Notes: a model not told the origin generated them from the letters alone. DNA of 64,000 bases from Pseudomonas sp. EpS/L25 (GCF_001512295.1 NZ_LNUP01000016.1:186001-250000), one strand, 5' to 3'. Positions 27,792 through 42,355 are shown, counted from the first letter of the stretch. A program made the numbers and translations.

Positions 27792-29087
27792 TTACTGCTT
27801 GATCTCGACGTAGGCTTCGTCGCGGATCTGTCTCAGCCAGGTCTGCAGCTCCTGGTCGTACTTGCGATTACGCAGGAGATTCAGCGCCTGTTGTTCGCGA
27901 GCCTGCTGGGTGTTGTCGGTGGCCCGACGGCCCAGGACTTCCAGGATGTGCCAGCCGAAGGAGGTACGGAACGGCTGTGACAGCTGGTTGACCGGCGAGT
28001 TGTTCATGACCTCGCGGAATTCCGGGACCAGGGACTCCGGGTTGATCCAGCCCAGGTCACCGCCATTGAGCGCCGAACCCGGATCTTCCGAGAAGCTCTT
28101 GGCCAGGGTGGCGAAATCCTCGCCGTTCTGGATGCGCTCGCGCAGCCGTGCGGCCAGGCGCTGGGTCTCGGCATCGCTGCGCACCGCGTTGGGCTTGAGC
28201 AGGATGTGGCGGACATGGACTTCGTCGACGATGCTCGCCTCGCCACCGCGCTTCTCTTCCACCTTGAGGATCACGAAGCCGCCGGGTACGCGCACCGGCT
28301 GGGTGATGCCACCGACACCGACGCTGCCGATCAGGCGGTCGAAGGGCGGCGGCAACTGGGCAGCCTTGCGCCAACCGATCTCGCCGCCATCCAGGGCGTT
28401 GTCGCCGGCCGAGCGGGCGATGGCCAGCTGGTTGAAGTCGGCGCCCTGACGCAGCTGGTTGTAGGTGTCCTGGGCCTGGCGTGCGGCGGCGTCGAGGCCC
28501 GCGGTGCCGGCGTTATCCGCCACCGGGATGAGGATGTTGGCCAGCCGATACTCTTCGGAGAGCTGCAGCTTGCCCAGGTCCGAGGCGAGGAAGTTCTGCA
28601 CTTCCTGCTGGGTGACCTGCACGCGCTGGCCGACCTGGCGCTGACGCACCCGGCTGATCATCATCTCGCGACGGACCTGTTCGCGGGCCGCATCGTAGGA
28701 AAGGCCATCGCGGGCCAGGGCCTGGCGGAACTCGGCCACGCTCAGGCCATTGCGCTGGGCGATGGTGGCGACGGCCTGGTTGAGTTCGTCGTCGGAGATC
28801 TTCACGCCCATGCGCCCGGCCAGCTGCAGCTGGATGTCTTCCAGGATCAGACGTTCGAGTACCTGCTGACGCAGCTCGCTTTCCGGCGGTGCCGCCGCGC
28901 CGCGGCGGGTGATGTTCTGCTTGACCTCGTTGAGACGCTGATCGAGCTGGCTCTGCATGACCACGTCGTTGTCGACGATGGCCACGACCTTGTCCAGCGG
29001 TACCACGGCAGCCTGAGCCAGGGGGGTAAGAGCGAGCGCTGCGCCCAGGGCGAGCGGGCGCAGGGCGTTACATAGCTTGGTCTTCAC
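27792..29087 (-). CDS. surA: Periplasmic chaperone and peptidyl-prolyl isomerase SurA
   Basis: About 431 residues. GTG at 29087 (or 29093) gives a signal peptide: short basic start ([11 protein letters not shown]), hydrophobic [12 protein letters not shown] and cleavage after AQA. The N-terminal chaperone domain follows ([21 protein letters not shown]), then two parvulin domains ([19 protein letters not shown] in the second; the first, around [18 protein letters not shown], is more diverged) and a C-terminal helix. It escorts outer-membrane proteins, including LptD, across the periplasm. The start overlaps the end of lptD by about 20 bases, so the two are coupled. Confidence 0.95.
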   Translation of the reverse strand: MKTKLCNALRPLALGAALALTPLAQAAVVPLDKVVAIVDNDVVMQSQLDQRLNEVKQNITRRGAAAPPESELRQQVLERLILEDIQLQLAGRMGVKISDDELNQAVATIAQRNGLSVAEFRQALARDGLSYDAAREQVRREMMISRVRQRQVGQRVQVTQQEVQNFLASDLGKLQLSEEYRLANILIPVADNAGTAGLDAAARQAQDTYNQLRQGADFNQLAIARSAGDNALDGGEIGWRKAAQLPPPFDRLIGSVGVGGITQPVRVPGGFVILKVEEKRGGEASIVDEVHVRHILLKPNAVRSDAETQRLAARLRERIQNGEDFATLAKSFSEDPGSALNGGDLGWINPESLVPEFREVMNNSPVNQLSQPFRTSFGWHILEVLGRRATDNTQQAREQQALNLLRNRKYDQELQTWLRQIRDEAYVEIKQ

Positions 29088-31872
29088 GTTCACGATAGCC
29101 TTGAATGCCTCTGTCCAGGAAGCCTTCGGTCTTGCCGCCGAAGACGTTGCCGAGCCCCTTGAGCACGATCTGCAGGAAGATTCCGCGATCGGCTTCGGAG
29201 CTCTGGGCGGTGTAGAAGACGTCGTCTTCGCTCTTGAGCCAGTAGCGGCTGATGAGGCGCAGCTTCCAGCAGCAGTTGTCGTATTCGAAGCCACCGAAGG
29301 CTTCCAGGGTACGGCTCTTGTTGTAGTCGAACTGCCAGCGGGCGATGGCCGACCACTGGGGCACGATCGGCCAGATGAAGGAGATGTCGTGCTGGTCGAT
29401 CTTGTAGTCGTCGCTGTTGTAGGTGAAGCGGCCGAGGTTCGGATCGAACACCCGGACGTTGTCCCGATAGCGATAGCCGACGTTCAGCACCTTGCCCGGC
29501 TGGGCTTCCGGCTGGTAGTGGAACATGACGCTGCCGGAATCCGTCTGGTGCAGGGCCGGATCCCAGTTGTACTCGCCGTTCACGCGCCAGTCGCGGTTGA
29601 AGCGATACATGCCCGCGAGGGCATAGGGCGAGCGCGAAGTGGTGGCCTGGGGGTTGTCGAGGTTCTGGCCGATACTACGGGCGTAGGCCAGGTCATCCTT
29701 GGTCAAGCCGGGCAACTGCACGTCGCGATCGCGGAAGTAGAACAGCTGGCCGAAACTCACGTTGGCGCGTTCGAAGCCACTGGGCTCGATGAAGCGGCTG
29801 GTGGCACCCAGGGCCAACTGGTTGGCATCGCCAATGCGGTCGCGACCGGTGAAGCGGTTGTCGCGCCACAGCGAGCTATAGCTGAAGGTGTATTCGCCGG
29901 TGTCGAATACCGGCAGGTCGTCCTGGTCGCGATAGGGGACGTAGAGGTACTTGGCACGGGGTTCCAGGGTCTGCTTGCCGCCTTCGCCGAACAGGTTCGA
30001 GGTACGGTCGAAGTAGAGGCCGCTGTCGAGGCTGAAGATCGGCACCGAACGGGTCGGGCTGTCGTTGAAGCTGGTCAGGCTGGAGCCGGCGGAGGCGCGG
30101 CGGCCGCCCCCAACCAGTGGCGAGTTCAGATCGTTCTGACCGGTGCTGTCCAGATCCAGGTCGTAGCGGGTGTAGGCGTAGCGCAGCGACGGCGTCAGGA
30201 AGCCCCAGGACGCGGTCATCGGGCGGGCGATGCCCGGCTCCACGTGGTAGCGATCACCTTCGGCGCGGGTCAGGCCGAACAGGTTGACGTCGGGACGGTT
30301 GCGCACGTTGGTGCGATTGCCGTTGTCGTCCAGGTCGAAGTAGGTGTTGTCGTCGAAGCTGCGGGTGAAGCGCACCGCCTCGGTGTCGTAGGTGAAGTCC
30401 AGGCCGCCCGGGTTGTAGGGCAGGGCGCCGGTCAGGGTCAGCTGCGGCAGGCGGTTGTAGGGCGTCACGTCGGAGACCGTCGCCAGCTGGTAGGCCTGGG
30501 CGTTCAGCGCGGCGGTGAAGGTGTCGCCGCGGTAGGTCAGACGGCCCTGCTGGTTGACGTAGGTCGGCTTGTTGATGCCGAGGTCGGTGTCCAGGTCCTG
30601 GAAGTAGTAGGGGTCGCTGATGCGGGTGTAGTCCACCTCGGCCATCAGGCGCGAATCCAGGCCACTGCGATTCTTCCAGCCGTACAGCCAGCGGTTGTCG
30701 GTGGCTTCCGGTTCGCCCTCGTGCTCGGGATCGCTGTCCTTGAGATAGGAGCCGTAGACCTGGCCTTCGCTGCTGCGGGTCAGGTAGCGGAACTCGCCCT
30801 CGGTCTGCAGGCCGTGCTTGGCCATAAAGCGCGGATAGAGGGTGGCGTCGTAGTTGGGCGCCAGGTTGAAGTAGTAGGGCGTGGTGATCGCGAAGCCGGT
30901 ATCGCTGGAGGTGCTGATCGAGGGCGCCAGGAAGCCGGACTGCCGACGATCGTCGATCGGGAAATAGATGAACGGCGTGTAGAGGACCGGGATGTCCTTC
31001 ACCCGCAGCGTGGCGTTGGTCGCGTAGCCCAGGCCCGTCGCCGGGTTCAGGGTGACGGTGTTGCCCTTGACCTGCCAGGCGTTGCTGCCCGGTTCGCAGG
31101 TGGTGTAGGTGCCGTCCTTCAAGCGAATGATGGCGTCGTCGCCGCGCTTGGCGTAGAGCGCGCTGCCGCGGGCATGGTTCTGGTGCATGACGAATTCGGC
31201 GTTGTCGACCTGGACCTGGCCGTTGTCCAGCTGCATGTCGGCCTTGTCGCCGACCATCAGCAGGCCGTTGTCGCGGAATCTGACGTTGCCCTTGAGCTCG
31301 CCGCGATTCTCCAGCTGGTGCAGGTTGGCTTCCTGGGACTCCACCTGCATGCCGCCCTGGCGCAGGACCACGTCACCGGCGAGGGTGGCCACCTGCTGTT
31401 CCTGCTCGTAGCGCGAGGCCTTGGCGGAAACATAGGTGGGGGCCTTGGCGGTCGGGGTGTCGTCGTACATGCCCGGACGCACCGGCTCGACGTAGGCGCC
31501 GCTGCAATAGGGCGCGGTCTCGGCCAACTGGGCCGGGGTGAGCCGATCACGCGGGACCCAGTCCAGGTGGCTGTAGTCGGCGCTACGGGACTTCAGGGCG
31601 CGGCCCTTGCTCTCGGTCACCAGCACGGCGTCGTCGCCTCTGCGCGCGGCGGGCTGCGCCGCGACACCCGTGGTCTCGCCCTTGCTCGGGCGAGGCGGTA
31701 GCGCCGCTGCCGGGGCCTGGGTGTTGCACGACCAGCCACCGCCGGCACCGGCACTACAGTTGAACTGCTCGGCGGGCGCGGCGATCAGGGCGGTGACGGG
31801 CTGCATGGCGAGCAGGCTGCCGGTTACCAAGAGGGGAAATTTTCTGCGAAACGCGGGGGTTTTCACGGCCAT
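29068..31872 (-). CDS. lptD: LPS-assembly protein LptD
   Basis: A 934-residue outer-membrane barrel that inserts lipopolysaccharide with LptE. The N-terminus has a basic, hydrophobic signal ([21 protein letters not shown]) followed by [14 protein letters not shown], whose Cys pair joins C-terminal partners in [15 protein letters not shown] to form the disulfides needed for activity. The OstA/LptA-like beta-jellyroll (about residues 150-310: [20 protein letters not shown] onward) precedes a large beta-barrel with many aromatic-alternating strands. First gene of lptD-surA-pdxA. Divergent from amgK, 119 bases away. Confidence 0.97.
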   Translation of the reverse strand: MAVKTPAFRRKFPLLVTGSLLAMQPVTALIAAPAEQFNCSAGAGGGWSCNTQAPAAALPPRPSKGETTGVAAQPAARRGDDAVLVTESKGRALKSRSADYSHLDWVPRDRLTPAQLAETAPYCSGAYVEPVRPGMYDDTPTAKAPTYVSAKASRYEQEQQVATLAGDVVLRQGGMQVESQEANLHQLENRGELKGNVRFRDNGLLMVGDKADMQLDNGQVQVDNAEFVMHQNHARGSALYAKRGDDAIIRLKDGTYTTCEPGSNAWQVKGNTVTLNPATGLGYATNATLRVKDIPVLYTPFIYFPIDDRRQSGFLAPSISTSSDTGFAITTPYYFNLAPNYDATLYPRFMAKHGLQTEGEFRYLTRSSEGQVYGSYLKDSDPEHEGEPEATDNRWLYGWKNRSGLDSRLMAEVDYTRISDPYYFQDLDTDLGINKPTYVNQQGRLTYRGDTFTAALNAQAYQLATVSDVTPYNRLPQLTLTGALPYNPGGLDFTYDTEAVRFTRSFDDNTYFDLDDNGNRTNVRNRPDVNLFGLTRAEGDRYHVEPGIARPMTASWGFLTPSLRYAYTRYDLDLDSTGQNDLNSPLVGGGRRASAGSSLTSFNDSPTRSVPIFSLDSGLYFDRTSNLFGEGGKQTLEPRAKYLYVPYRDQDDLPVFDTGEYTFSYSSLWRDNRFTGRDRIGDANQLALGATSRFIEPSGFERANVSFGQLFYFRDRDVQLPGLTKDDLAYARSIGQNLDNPQATTSRSPYALAGMYRFNRDWRVNGEYNWDPALHQTDSGSVMFHYQPEAQPGKVLNVGYRYRDNVRVFDPNLGRFTYNSDDYKIDQHDISFIWPIVPQWSAIARWQFDYNKSRTLEAFGGFEYDNCCWKLRLISRYWLKSEDDVFYTAQSSEADRGIFLQIVLKGLGNVFGGKTEGFLDRGIQGYREREDQAM

Positions 31873-31991
31873 CCTTAAAGTCGTCCTGCACGCCAGCCAT
31901 TAAGGGGCCGCGGCCTCTCGATGGGCTCAAAAAGATAGCGGATAATAAAACATGACCTGCGCATCGGCTAGGGCCGGGGGATCCGCTGTAA

Positions 31992-34411
<2,420 letters not shown>

Positions 34412-34437
<26 letters not shown>

Positions 34438-35416
34438 CCGCCGGGGGCAGGCGATCCAGCCAGGCGCGCAGGCGGCGGACGGTCTGTTCCTGCTCCGCTG
34501 CGCGATCGCCGGGGATGACCGGCAGTTCGATCTGGCGATAATTCTTGTTGGCCTTCTGCGCCGCGCGCTCCTTGCGGCGCTGGGCGGCCGGCCCCGGAGC
34601 ATGTACCAGGTCGGCGATCTGCAGGTCGGTCTTGCCCATGGTGGCGTCCAGCCGTGCGGGTAGGCCCTGGGGTTCGCGGCCATCGATCAGCGCCAGTTGC
34701 TTGACCTCGGCCGGTTCCTTTTCTGCCAAATAACGGGCGGCCCAGTAGGCGCCGGTGCCGTGGCCGACCAGCACGATGTGTCCGGCGCCCTGCTGCAGTG
34801 CCAGATCGATACCGGCGGCGATGCGCGCCAGTACGCGCGTGGCCTGGGCATTGGCTGCGGCCTCGGGATCGACCGGGGCGACCGCTGCCTGGGCCGGTTC
34901 GCCGCTACCGGCTTCGGCCTGCGTCGGCGCCGTGGGCGCCGTGCCGGTGCCGCCGGTCACCGGGGGTGGCGTCTGCTCGCTGTTGGCCTGGGCGTCGGTG
35001 TCCGCCGGTGCGGTATCCCGCTCGATCGCCACCACGGGATCGTAGGGGTCGGGCAGGCTCAGGGCGATGGTTTGCCAGCCAAAGGTGGGCAGTTGCTGGC
35101 GCACCGGTGCCATCACATTGGGCCAGTCGGCCGATTCGCCGTCGCCCGGGACCAGGATCACCGTGCCGGTGGCCTTGGCGCGGGCCGCCGGCAGCAACAG
35201 GGCGAGAAAGGATTCGTCGCCGGCCTGCAGGGTCTTCTGCTGCTCGGCGGGCAGTTGCCGCATCAGCGCCTGCTGCTGTTCCTGGCTACGCTCCGGTGCG
35301 GGCGCGACGACAGCCGCGGGCGCCTCGGCGGGCGGGGTGGGCGTCTCCTCGGCCAGGACCGGCATGGCCAGGCCGAGTAGCAGGAGCAGGCGAAGCGGCA
35401 ACGGGGCAAACGACAT
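34412..35416 (-). CDS. DUF3530 family exported alpha/beta-hydrolase-like protein
   Basis: A 334-residue protein with an N-terminal signal peptide (LPLRLLLLLGLAMPVLA, cleavage near residue 22). A low-complexity Pro/Ala region follows. The body has an alpha/beta-hydrolase-like order with VILVPGDGES and the elbow ILVGHGTGAYWAARYL, where the usual nucleophile Ser of G-x-S-x-G is Gly; a central insert (about residues 130-190) is Thr, Ala and Gly rich. Loss of Ser argues against simple esterase activity. The family is typical of pseudomonads; function unknown. Convergent with the J-domain gene. Confidence 0.8.
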
Positions 35417-35501
35417 CGGGCGGAATCCTGTTCGAGGGACGCGGGGTGTTGACCCTGGCGAGACTACCGCCGTTCGGCCCGTCGCGGCAGCAGGAACGCC
35501 T

Positions 35502-35579
35502 AGAGCCTGGTCAAAGACTGCCGCGCGCCGGCCAAACGGCGTTGAAAATGCCTAGCTCGTGAGCCTTTGCGCAGGCTCT
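35502..35579. repeat. Repeat family R1, copy D (short form)
   Basis: A 78-base unit with near-perfect inverted ends AGAGCCTGGTCAAAG and CTTTGCGCAGGCTCT (13 of 15). It retains only the GCCGGCCAAACGGCGTTGAAAA part of the interior; the rest of the 205-base unit is deleted. It lies between the DUF3530 and rpe promoters and is the only copy not touching a stop codon. Confidence 0.75.
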
Positions 35580-35637
35580 TAGCGGCGCGCGGATCTCCGT
35601 TACAATGCCGCCACTTAACCTTCGCCGAGGCTATCCC

Positions 35638-36315
35638 ATGCAACCCTTCGCCATCGCTCCCTCGATCCTGTCCGCCGATTTCGCCCGCCTGGGCGAGGAA
35701 GTCGACAAGGTCCTCGCCGCCGGTGCCGACATGGTCCATTTCGACGTGATGGACAACCACTACGTGCCCAACCTCACCATTGGCCCGATGGTGTGCAAGG
35801 CGCTGCGCAACTACGGGGTGACCGCGCCCATCGACGTGCACCTGATGGTCAAGCCGGTGGATCGCATCATCGGCGACTTCATCGAGGCCGGTGCCACCGA
35901 CATCACCTTCCATCCCGAGGCGTCCGAGCACATCGACCGCTCGCTGCAACTGATCAAGGATGGTGGCTGCCGCGCTGGCCTGGTGTTCAACCCGGCCACC
36001 TCGCTGGATGCCCTGAAGTACGTGATGGACAAGATCGACATGGTGCTGCTGATGAGCGTCAACCCCGGCTTCGGCGGCCAGACCTTCATCCCCGGTACCC
36101 TCGACAAGCTGCGCGAGGCCCGCGCCCTGATCGACGCCTCGGGCCGGCCGATCCGCCTGGAGATCGATGGTGGGGTCAACGTCAAGAACATCGGCGAGAT
36201 CGCCCGCGCCGGGGCCGACACCTTCGTCGCCGGCTCGGCCATCTTCGGCCAGCCAGACTATGCCGCGGTGATCCAGGCGATGCGCGCCGAGCTGGCCAAG
36301 GCCCAGTCGGTATGA
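35638..36315 (+). CDS. rpe: Ribulose-phosphate 3-epimerase
   Basis: A 225-residue TIM-barrel enzyme interconverting ribulose-5- and xylulose-5-phosphate. It begins [20 protein letters not shown]. Metal and catalytic motifs are [43 protein letters not shown] and [11 protein letters not shown]. Start codon ATG at 35638 follows a CGAGG site. First gene of rpe-gph-trpE; its stop overlaps the gph start. Confidence 0.97.
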   Translation: MQPFAIAPSILSADFARLGEEVDKVLAAGADMVHFDVMDNHYVPNLTIGPMVCKALRNYGVTAPIDVHLMVKPVDRIIGDFIEAGATDITFHPEASEHIDRSLQLIKDGGCRAGLVFNPATSLDALKYVMDKIDMVLLMSVNPGFGGQTFIPGTLDKLREARALIDASGRPIRLEIDGGVNVKNIGEIARAGADTFVAGSAIFGQPDYAAVIQAMRAELAKAQSV

Positions 36316-36992
36316 GCGCGCTGGTGCGGCTCGGTGGCGGACATCCGCCCGCGCTGGTGATGTTCGACCTCGACGGCACCCTGCTGGATTCCGCGCCGGA
36401 CCTGGCAGCGGCGGTGGACGCCATGCTCGAACGCCTGGGCCGCCCGCCGGCCGGACTGGCCAAGGTGCGGCTGTGGATCGGCAACGGCGCCCGGGTGCTG
36501 GTACGTCGCGCCCTGGCCGACGACATGGCGCATGCCGCGGTGGACGATGCCGCCGCCGACGAGGCCCTGGCGCTGTTCATGGAGCTCTATGGCGGCAGCC
36601 ATGCCCTGACTCGCGTCTATCCCGGCGTGCAGGACAGCCTGGCGCTGCTGCGCACCCTGGGCGTGCGCCTGGCGGTGATCACCAACAAGCCGGAGCGCTT
36701 CGTGGCGCCGCTGCTGGCCGACATGGGCCTGGGCGAATTCGACTGGATCATTGGTGGCGATACCTTGCCGCAACAGAAGCCCGATCCAGCCGGCCTGCTG
36801 CGAGTGATGGCCCAGGCGCAGGTGTCCGCCGACCAGGCGCTGTTCATCGGCGATTCGCGTAACGACATCCGCGCCGCCCGCGCTGCCGGGGTGCCCTGTG
36901 TGGCCCTGAGCTACGGCTACAACCATGGCGAGCCCATCGCCAACGAGAGACCGGATCTGGTCATCGACGACCTGCGCGAGCTGTTCATCTAG
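36312..36992 (+). CDS. gph: Phosphoglycolate phosphatase
   Basis: A 226-residue HAD-superfamily phosphatase. Motif I is [14 protein letters not shown] (nucleophile Asp at about residue 19), motif II lies in LAVITNKPE, and motifs III and IV in [10 protein letters not shown] and [12 protein letters not shown]. It dephosphorylates 2-phosphoglycolate formed in DNA repair. It overlaps rpe by four bases and is followed by the trpE leader. Confidence 0.95.
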   Translation: MSALVRLGGGHPPALVMFDLDGTLLDSAPDLAAAVDAMLERLGRPPAGLAKVRLWIGNGARVLVRRALADDMAHAAVDDAAADEALALFMELYGGSHALTRVYPGVQDSLALLRTLGVRLAVITNKPERFVAPLLADMGLGEFDWIIGGDTLPQQKPDPAGLLRVMAQAQVSADQALFIGDSRNDIRAARAAGVPCVALSYGYNHGEPIANERPDLVIDDLRELFI

Positions 36993-37114
36993 GACCTGCC
37001 CCGAGCCGGCCGGTTGCCATGCCGCGCCGGCTAGGCTAACGTGACCGCTCTACCCGCCCAAGAGCAAGAGATCGCATCGTGGTGGTCACCCGCACAGGCT
37101 CCTCGCGAGCATGG

Positions 37115-37159
37115 ATGAAAGTCATCAAGGCCCTGGCCCGTTGGCGCTGGCGCGCCTGA
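37115..37159 (+). CDS. trpL: trpE leader peptide (MKVIKALARWRWRA)
   Basis: A 14-codon frame with two Trp codons in the block Arg-Trp-Arg-Trp-Arg and a TGA stop, 73 bases before trpE. In-frame GTG codons upstream (37079 and 37082) could give a longer peptide of 26 or 25 residues that adds a third Trp. No strong ribosome site precedes the ATG. The second leader at 46197 is nearly identical over its last nine codons. Attenuation of both trpE and trpGDC has been described in P. putida. Confidence 0.8.
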   Translation: MKVIKALARWRWRA

Positions 37160-37169
37160 TTTCGTCCTG

Positions 37170-37213
37170 GCCGGTATTTGACCGGCGCGCTGTGCACCCG
37201 ACCTTTCGTTTTT
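37170..37213 (+). promoter_or_regulatory. trpE attenuator region
   Basis: Ten bases after the leader stop a stem GCCGGT/ACCGGC (37170-37186, loop ATTTG) forms, followed by a G+C-rich segment and T-rich TTTCGTTTTT (37204-37213). The GGCGCG in its 3' part can pair with CGCGCC of the leader codons (37151-37156), offering the competing structure expected of an attenuator. The exact terminator is not certain. Confidence 0.6.
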
Positions 37214-37232
37214 CCTCGCCACGAGGCTGATC

Positions 37233-38711
37233 ATGACCCGCGACGACTTCCTGCGCCTGGCCGCTCAAGGCTATAACCGCATTCCCCTGGCCTTCGAAAC
37301 CCTGGCCGACTTCGATACCCCGCTGTCCCTCTATCTCAAGCTGGCCGATGCCCCCAATTCCTATCTGCTGGAGTCGGTACAGGGCGGTGAGAAGTGGGGG
37401 CGCTATTCGATCATCGGCCTGCCGTGCCGGACGTTGCTGCGCGTGCACGGCTACCAGGTGACCGTGCACGCGGGCGAGCGGCAACTCGAGGCCTGTACCG
37501 TCGAGGACCCGCTGGCCTTCGTCGAGACCTTCAAGACCCGCTATCGCGTGCCGGTGGTGCCCAATCTGCCCAAGTTCGATGGTGGTCTGGTGGGTTACTT
37601 CGGTTATGACTGCGTGCGTTACGTGGAAAAACGCCTGGGCGCCTCGCCCAATCCCGATCCGCTGGGCACGCCGGACATCCTGCTGATGGTGTCGGACGAG
37701 GTGGTGGTCTTCGACAACCTCGCCGGCAAGCTGCACTGCATCGTGCTGGTGGACCCGGCCCAGCCGGAGGCCTACGAGCAGGGCCAGGCACGCCTGGCCG
37801 CGCTGCGCGAGCGTATCCGCCAGCCCATCGCGCCCCGGCTGGGCCTGGACTTCGCCGCCATGCAGGTCCCCGGCGAGCCGGCGTTCCGCTCCAGCTACAG
37901 CCGTGACGACTACGAGAATGCCGTGGCGCGGATCAAGGACTACATCCTGGCCGGCGACTGCATGCAGGTGGTGCCCTCGCAGCGCATGACCATCGATTTC
38001 CAGGCCGCGCCCATCGACCTCTACCGGGCGCTGCGCTGCTTCAACCCCACGCCCTACATGTACTTCTTCAACTTCGGCGATTTCCATGTGGTCGGCAGCT
38101 CGCCCGAGGTGCTGGTGCGGGTGGAGGACGGCGAGATCACCGTACGCCCCATCGCCGGTACGCGCCCGCGCGGGGCCACCGAAGAGGCCGATCTGGCGCT
38201 GGAGCGCGACCTGCTGGCCGACGCCAAGGAACTGGCCGAGCACCTGATGCTGATCGACCTGGGCCGCAACGACGTCGGTCGGGTCTCCGCCACCGGTAGC
38301 GTGACCCTGACCGAGAAGATGGTCATCGAGCGCTATTCCAACGTGATGCACATCGTCAGCAACGTCACCGGCCGCCTCAAGCCCGAGCTGAGCGCCATGG
38401 ACGCCCTGCGTGCCATCCTGCCGGCCGGTACCCTGTCCGGGGCGCCGAAGATCCGCGCCATGGAGATCATCGACGAACTGGAGCCGGTCAAGCGTGGCAT
38501 CTACGGCGGTGCCGTGGGCTACCTGGCCTGGAACGGCAACATGGATACCGCCATCGCCATCCGCACCGCGGTGATCAAGGACGGCGAGCTGCACGTGCAG
38601 GCGGGCGGCGGCATCGTCGCCGATTCCCAGCCGGCGGCGGAGTGGGAAGAGACCCTCAACAAGAGACGCGCCATGTTCCGCGCGGTGAAGCTGGCGGAAG
38701 GCAAGGTCTAG
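37233..38711 (+). CDS. trpE: Anthranilate synthase component I
   Basis: A 492-residue subunit converting chorismate and ammonia (supplied by TrpG) to anthranilate. The Trp feedback-binding region [18 protein letters not shown] is present near residues 45-62. The chorismate-binding domain has [30 protein letters not shown], and [15 protein letters not shown], ending in the [10 protein letters not shown] motif. Unlike E. coli, trpE is not next to trpG; it follows rpe-gph and has its own leader. Followed by repeat copy 2 of family R2. Confidence 0.97.
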   Translation: MTRDDFLRLAAQGYNRIPLAFETLADFDTPLSLYLKLADAPNSYLLESVQGGEKWGRYSIIGLPCRTLLRVHGYQVTVHAGERQLEACTVEDPLAFVETFKTRYRVPVVPNLPKFDGGLVGYFGYDCVRYVEKRLGASPNPDPLGTPDILLMVSDEVVVFDNLAGKLHCIVLVDPAQPEAYEQGQARLAALRERIRQPIAPRLGLDFAAMQVPGEPAFRSSYSRDDYENAVARIKDYILAGDCMQVVPSQRMTIDFQAAPIDLYRALRCFNPTPYMYFFNFGDFHVVGSSPEVLVRVEDGEITVRPIAGTRPRGATEEADLALERDLLADAKELAEHLMLIDLGRNDVGRVSATGSVTLTEKMVIERYSNVMHIVSNVTGRLKPELSAMDALRAILPAGTLSGAPKIRAMEIIDELEPVKRGIYGGAVGYLAWNGNMDTAIAIRTAVIKDGELHVQAGGGIVADSQPAAEWEETLNKRRAMFRAVKLAEGKV

Positions 38712-38782
38712 GGGCGCGCGGGGATCGCGGCCATGGCGGTACGCCGATGCGGCCGCTCCTGAAAGACTCCGGTGCTTTGCTG

Positions 38783-38995
38783 ATCGCGGCCACGGGCCGC
38801 TCCTACAGGTCGTAGTGTGGAAAACGGCGCAGCCTTTTCCACGGGTGAGTTCGCCGCGCAGGATTCCCTCACCCCAGCCCTCTCCCGAAGGGAGAGGGGG
38901 CGCTTGGAGCGGACGCTCGTCTTCAGTGACTCAGGCGATAAGACAGTTGCTCCTACAAAGCGTCAACCGCTGTAGGAGGGGCCCGTGGCCGCTAT
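38783..38995. repeat. Repeat family R2, copy 2 (between trpE and the carboxylase gene)
   Basis: A 213-base shorter relative of 16973-17230 with ends ATCGCGGCCACGGGCCGCTC and GTAGGAGGGGCCCGTGGCCG, the GTGGAAAACGGCGC/CCTTTTCCAC pair and the CCCTCTCCC/GGGAGAGGG hairpin (38878-38900). A further half-palindrome occurs at 38724-38761. It fills the junction of two convergent genes. Confidence 0.8.
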
Positions 38996-39020
38996 AGGTC
39001 CCTCGCCTGAGGTCCTCTCG

Positions 39021-40745
39021 CTAAGCCTCTTCGATCCGCCCCAGGACGGCCCCAGCCGCCAGGTAGTCTCCGGCCGCCTGGGTGATCGCCAGACGCCCGG
39101 CGCGCGGGGCGAGGACCTGGGTTTCCATCTTCATCGCCTCCATCACCGCCACCACCTGGCCAGCTGCGACCGCGGCGCCGTTCTCCACCGTCCAGGCGTG
39201 CAGGTTGCCCGCCACCGGGGTGGTGACGGCATTGGCGTCCGTGGACGGCGTGGCCGCCATCTCTTCGCCTGCCGGGACGCTCATCGCCAGGCCGCGCAGC
39301 AGGGCGCTGGGCAGGCCGAGGGCGTGGCGACGGCCGTCGATCTCGACGAAGGTGCGCAGCACGCCATCGTTCGCCGGTTCGCTGCGTGGCGCCAGGGCGA
39401 TCTGCTCGGCGAACACCGTCTCGATCCAGCGGGTATGCACGGCGAAGGCCGCACCGGTGAAGTCGGCGTGGGCCATCACCGCCTGGTGGAAGGGCAGTAC
39501 CGTAGCCACGCCTTCCACGCTGAACTCCGCCAGGGCACGGCGGGCGCGGGCGATGGCCTGCTCGCGGGTGGCGCCGGTGACGATCAGCTTGGCGACCATG
39601 GAGTCGAAGTTGGGCGCCACCTGGGAGCCGGTCGCCACGCCGCTGTCCAGGCGGATGCCAGGACCGCTGGGGGCGCGGAAGGCGGTGATGGGACCCGGGG
39701 TGGGCAGGAAGCCACGACCGGGGTCCTCGGCGTTGATGCGGAATTCGAAGCTGTGCCCGCGCGGCGCCGGTACCTCGCCGAAGGACAGCGGCAGGCCGTC
39801 GGCGATGCGCAGTTGCTCGACCACGAGGTCCAGGCCGCTGGTTTCCTCGGTGACCGGGTGCTCCACCTGCAGGCGGGTGTTGACCTCCAGGAAGGACAGG
39901 GTGCCGTCCTGGCTCAGCAGGAATTCCACGGTGCCAGCGCCGACGTAGCGGGCGGCGGCGCAGATGTCGCGGGCGGAGGCGTGGATGCGCTGGCGCAGGG
40001 AGTCGTCCAGGAAGGGCGCGGGCGCCTCTTCCACCAGTTTCTGGTTGCGGCGTTGCAGCGAACAGTCGCGGGTGCCCACTACCTCGACCCGGCCATGGCG
40101 GTCGGCCAGGACCTGGGCTTCGATGTGCCGCGGGCGGTCGAGGAAGCGTTCGACGAAGCATTCGCCCCGGCCGAAGGCGGCAGTGGCCTCGCGGACCGCC
40201 GAGTCGTACAGCTCGGCCACTTCGTCCAGGCGCCAGGCCACCTTGAGGCCGCGTCCACCGCCGCCGAAGGCCGCCTTGATGGCGATGGGCAGGCCGTGCT
40301 CCTCGGCGAAGGCCAGCACCTCGGCAGCGCCCCTCACCGGGTCCTCGGTGCCGGCCACCAGGGGGGCGCCGACGCCCAGGGCGATGCGCCGGGCCTGCAC
40401 CTTGTCGCCCAGCGCATCGATGGTGTCCGGGTCCGGGCCGATCCAGATCAGGCCGGCCGCCTGCACCGCCCGGGCGAAGTCGGCGCGCTCGGACAGGAAC
40501 CCGTAGCCGGGGTGGACGGCATCGGCGCCCGCGCGGCGGGCCACGTCCAGCAACTTGGCGATGTCCAGGTAGGTCTCGGCCGGGCGCTGGCCATCCAGGC
40601 CATGGGCCTCGTCGGCCAGGTGCACGTGCAGGGCGTCGAAGTCGGCGTCGGCGTAGACGGCTACCGAGGCCACACCGTAGTCACGGCAGGCGCGGACAAT
40701 GCGGACGGCGATCTCGCCGCGGTTGGCGATCAGGACTTTTTTCAT
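39021..40745 (-). CDS. Biotin carboxylase with C-terminal biotin-carrier domain
   Basis: A 574-residue fusion. Biotin carboxylase occupies about residues 1-450: [20 protein letters not shown], the ATP-binding [15 protein letters not shown], catalytic [16 protein letters not shown] and the RINAEDP motif. The last 75 residues are a biotinyl domain with the acceptor lysine in [11 protein letters not shown]. It lacks a carboxyltransferase. Its start overlaps the fused PxpB-PxpC gene by four bases, so it belongs to that operon. In related loci the biotin carboxylase accompanies amido-hydrolase subunits, as in urea/allophanate systems, so an ATP-dependent carboxylation of a lactam or urea-like substrate is plausible. 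Alternative: a stray acyl-CoA carboxylase alpha chain. Confidence 0.85.
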   Translation of the reverse strand: MKKVLIANRGEIAVRIVRACRDYGVASVAVYADADFDALHVHLADEAHGLDGQRPAETYLDIAKLLDVARRAGADAVHPGYGFLSERADFARAVQAAGLIWIGPDPDTIDALGDKVQARRIALGVGAPLVAGTEDPVRGAAEVLAFAEEHGLPIAIKAAFGGGGRGLKVAWRLDEVAELYDSAVREATAAFGRGECFVERFLDRPRHIEAQVLADRHGRVEVVGTRDCSLQRRNQKLVEEAPAPFLDDSLRQRIHASARDICAAARYVGAGTVEFLLSQDGTLSFLEVNTRLQVEHPVTEETSGLDLVVEQLRIADGLPLSFGEVPAPRGHSFEFRINAEDPGRGFLPTPGPITAFRAPSGPGIRLDSGVATGSQVAPNFDSMVAKLIVTGATREQAIARARRALAEFSVEGVATVLPFHQAVMAHADFTGAAFAVHTRWIETVFAEQIALAPRSEPANDGVLRTFVEIDGRRHALGLPSALLRGLAMSVPAGEEMAATPSTDANAVTTPVAGNLHAWTVENGAAVAAGQVVAVMEAMKMETQVLAPRAGRLAITQAAGDYLAAGAVLGRIEEA

Positions 40746-42346
40746 CGGATGTTCTCGGCAGCGGGAGAAGCGCTGGGGCGCAGTTCGGCGAAGGGGCCCA
40801 GCGGATTGAAGCGGATACGGGCACCGACCGGGATTTGCCCGGCCAGGTCCAGATGGTGGCTGGCGACGGCGCCGATCACCGGATAGCCGCCGGTGAGCGG
40901 ATGGTCGGCCAGGAACAGCACCGGCTGGCCATTGGGCGGCACCTGGATGGCACCCAGGGCGGTGCCTTCGCTGGGCAGCTCGCCGGATACCTGGCGCTCC
41001 AGGGGCGTCTCGCCAGCCAGGCGAATGCCGACCCGGTCGGACTGGGGCGTGACGCGCCAGCTCTGCCTGGCCAGCGTTTCCAGTGCGGCCGGAGTGAACC
41101 AGTCGCTACGCGGACCGAGGACCACATCGAGCACCACCTCTTGGTCGGCGCTGGGCAGCGTCACGGGCGGCCTTTCGCTACAGGACACGGCGGCGCCGCC
41201 GACCAAGGGATGGAAGCCCAGGCGATCGCCAGCGGCCAGGGGCGCCGGGCCGACGTTGGCCAGGGTATCGAACGCCAGGCTGCCCAGTACCGGTGCCACG
41301 GCGAAGCCGCCGCGCAGTGCCAGGTAGCTGCGCAGCCCCGCCGGCGGACTGCCCAGGCTGAGGCGGTCACCGTCTTCCAGAAGGAAGGGCTGGTAGGGTG
41401 CTGGCTGCAGCCGGCGTCCGGCGCGGGTGAGCACTTCCAGGGGGGCTGGAGCGCCGGTGACGGCGACCAGGGCCTGGCCGTGACAGAGGCAGCTGAAGCC
41501 GCCCAGCAGGATTTCCAGGCAGCCGCTGCCAGGTTCGTTGCCCACCGCGCGATTGGCTGCACGCAGGGCGCCGCGATCCAGGGCGCCGGAGGCGGAGACG
41601 CCCTGGCCGGTCTGGCCCGGGCGACCGAGGTCCTGCAGCAGGGTGCGCAGACCGGGGCTGAGGATTTCCAGATAGTCCGCGGTGACTGGCGCGGTGGGTG
41701 CCGCGAGCGGCGCCTCGGGCAGGCCACCCGCGGGCAGCGGGCCGGCATCGCGGAAGCGCACCCGGTAGCCGGGGCGCAACAGCGCCGGCTCCGGGCGCGA
41801 CAGGTCCCAGAGGTGCAGGGGCGTCACCCCCAGCAGTTGCCAACCACCGGGACTGGCCTGGGGATAGACGGCGGCGAACCCGCCGGCGATGGCCACCGAA
41901 CCGGCCGGCACCCGGGTACGCGGCGAAGGGCGCCGCGGCACCTGGAAGCCCGGGCCGCCGCTGAGATAGCCGAAGCCCGGGGCGAAGCCGCAGAAGGCCA
42001 CCTGGTAGTCGCTGCCGGTATGGCGGCGGATCACCTCGGCCACGCTCAGGCCGAGCAGCCGGGCCACCTCGTCCAGGTCCTCGCCGTTGTAGTGCACCGG
42101 GATCTCGACGAGCTTGCCGGCCTCGCGGCCACCGCCGTCGAGGGGCAGGGCGGCGATATGGTCGACCAGGTCGGTCGCTTTCAGGGCGCTGGGGCGGAAC
42201 TGGACCAGCAGGGTGCGGGCCGCCGGGACGATCTCCTCGATCCCGGGCAGCGGCCGGGCCTGCAGGGCGTCGAACAGGGCCAGGGTCTCGTCGAGATCGG
42301 CCAGCTCCACCAGCAGCGCATCCAGGTTGACGGGCAGAAAACGCAA
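40742..42346 (-). CDS. Fused 5-oxoprolinase subunits PxpB-PxpC
   Basis: A 534-residue protein. The N-terminal 220 residues are PxpB/KipI type ([44 protein letters not shown]). The C-terminal part from about 225 is PxpC/KipA type ([58 protein letters not shown]). In B. subtilis and E. coli these are separate subunits that, with PxpA, cleave 5-oxoproline using ATP. Here they are one chain, as in the C-terminal half of urea amidolyases. The start codon is TTG at 42346 behind GGAG, which overlaps the previous gene's stop. Enzyme activity on 5-oxoproline is inferred. Confidence 0.9.
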   Translation of the reverse strand: MRFLPVNLDALLVELADLDETLALFDALQARPLPGIEEIVPAARTLLVQFRPSALKATDLVDHIAALPLDGGGREAGKLVEIPVHYNGEDLDEVARLLGLSVAEVIRRHTGSDYQVAFCGFAPGFGYLSGGPGFQVPRRPSPRTRVPAGSVAIAGGFAAVYPQASPGGWQLLGVTPLHLWDLSRPEPALLRPGYRVRFRDAGPLPAGGLPEAPLAAPTAPVTADYLEILSPGLRTLLQDLGRPGQTGQGVSASGALDRGALRAANRAVGNEPGSGCLEILLGGFSCLCHGQALVAVTGAPAPLEVLTRAGRRLQPAPYQPFLLEDGDRLSLGSPPAGLRSYLALRGGFAVAPVLGSLAFDTLANVGPAPLAAGDRLGFHPLVGGAAVSCSERPPVTLPSADQEVVLDVVLGPRSDWFTPAALETLARQSWRVTPQSDRVGIRLAGETPLERQVSGELPSEGTALGAIQVPPNGQPVLFLADHPLTGGYPVIGAVASHHLDLAGQIPVGARIRFNPLGPFAELRPSASPAAENIR

Positions 42347-42355
42347 GGGCTTCTC

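Noticed and set aside
29077-31701. A very long open frame on the plus strand opposite lptD
   Set aside because: It mirrors lptD codons, is full of Gly-Val-Ala-Gln runs typical of antisense frames in GC-rich DNA, and lptD is certain from its family motifs.
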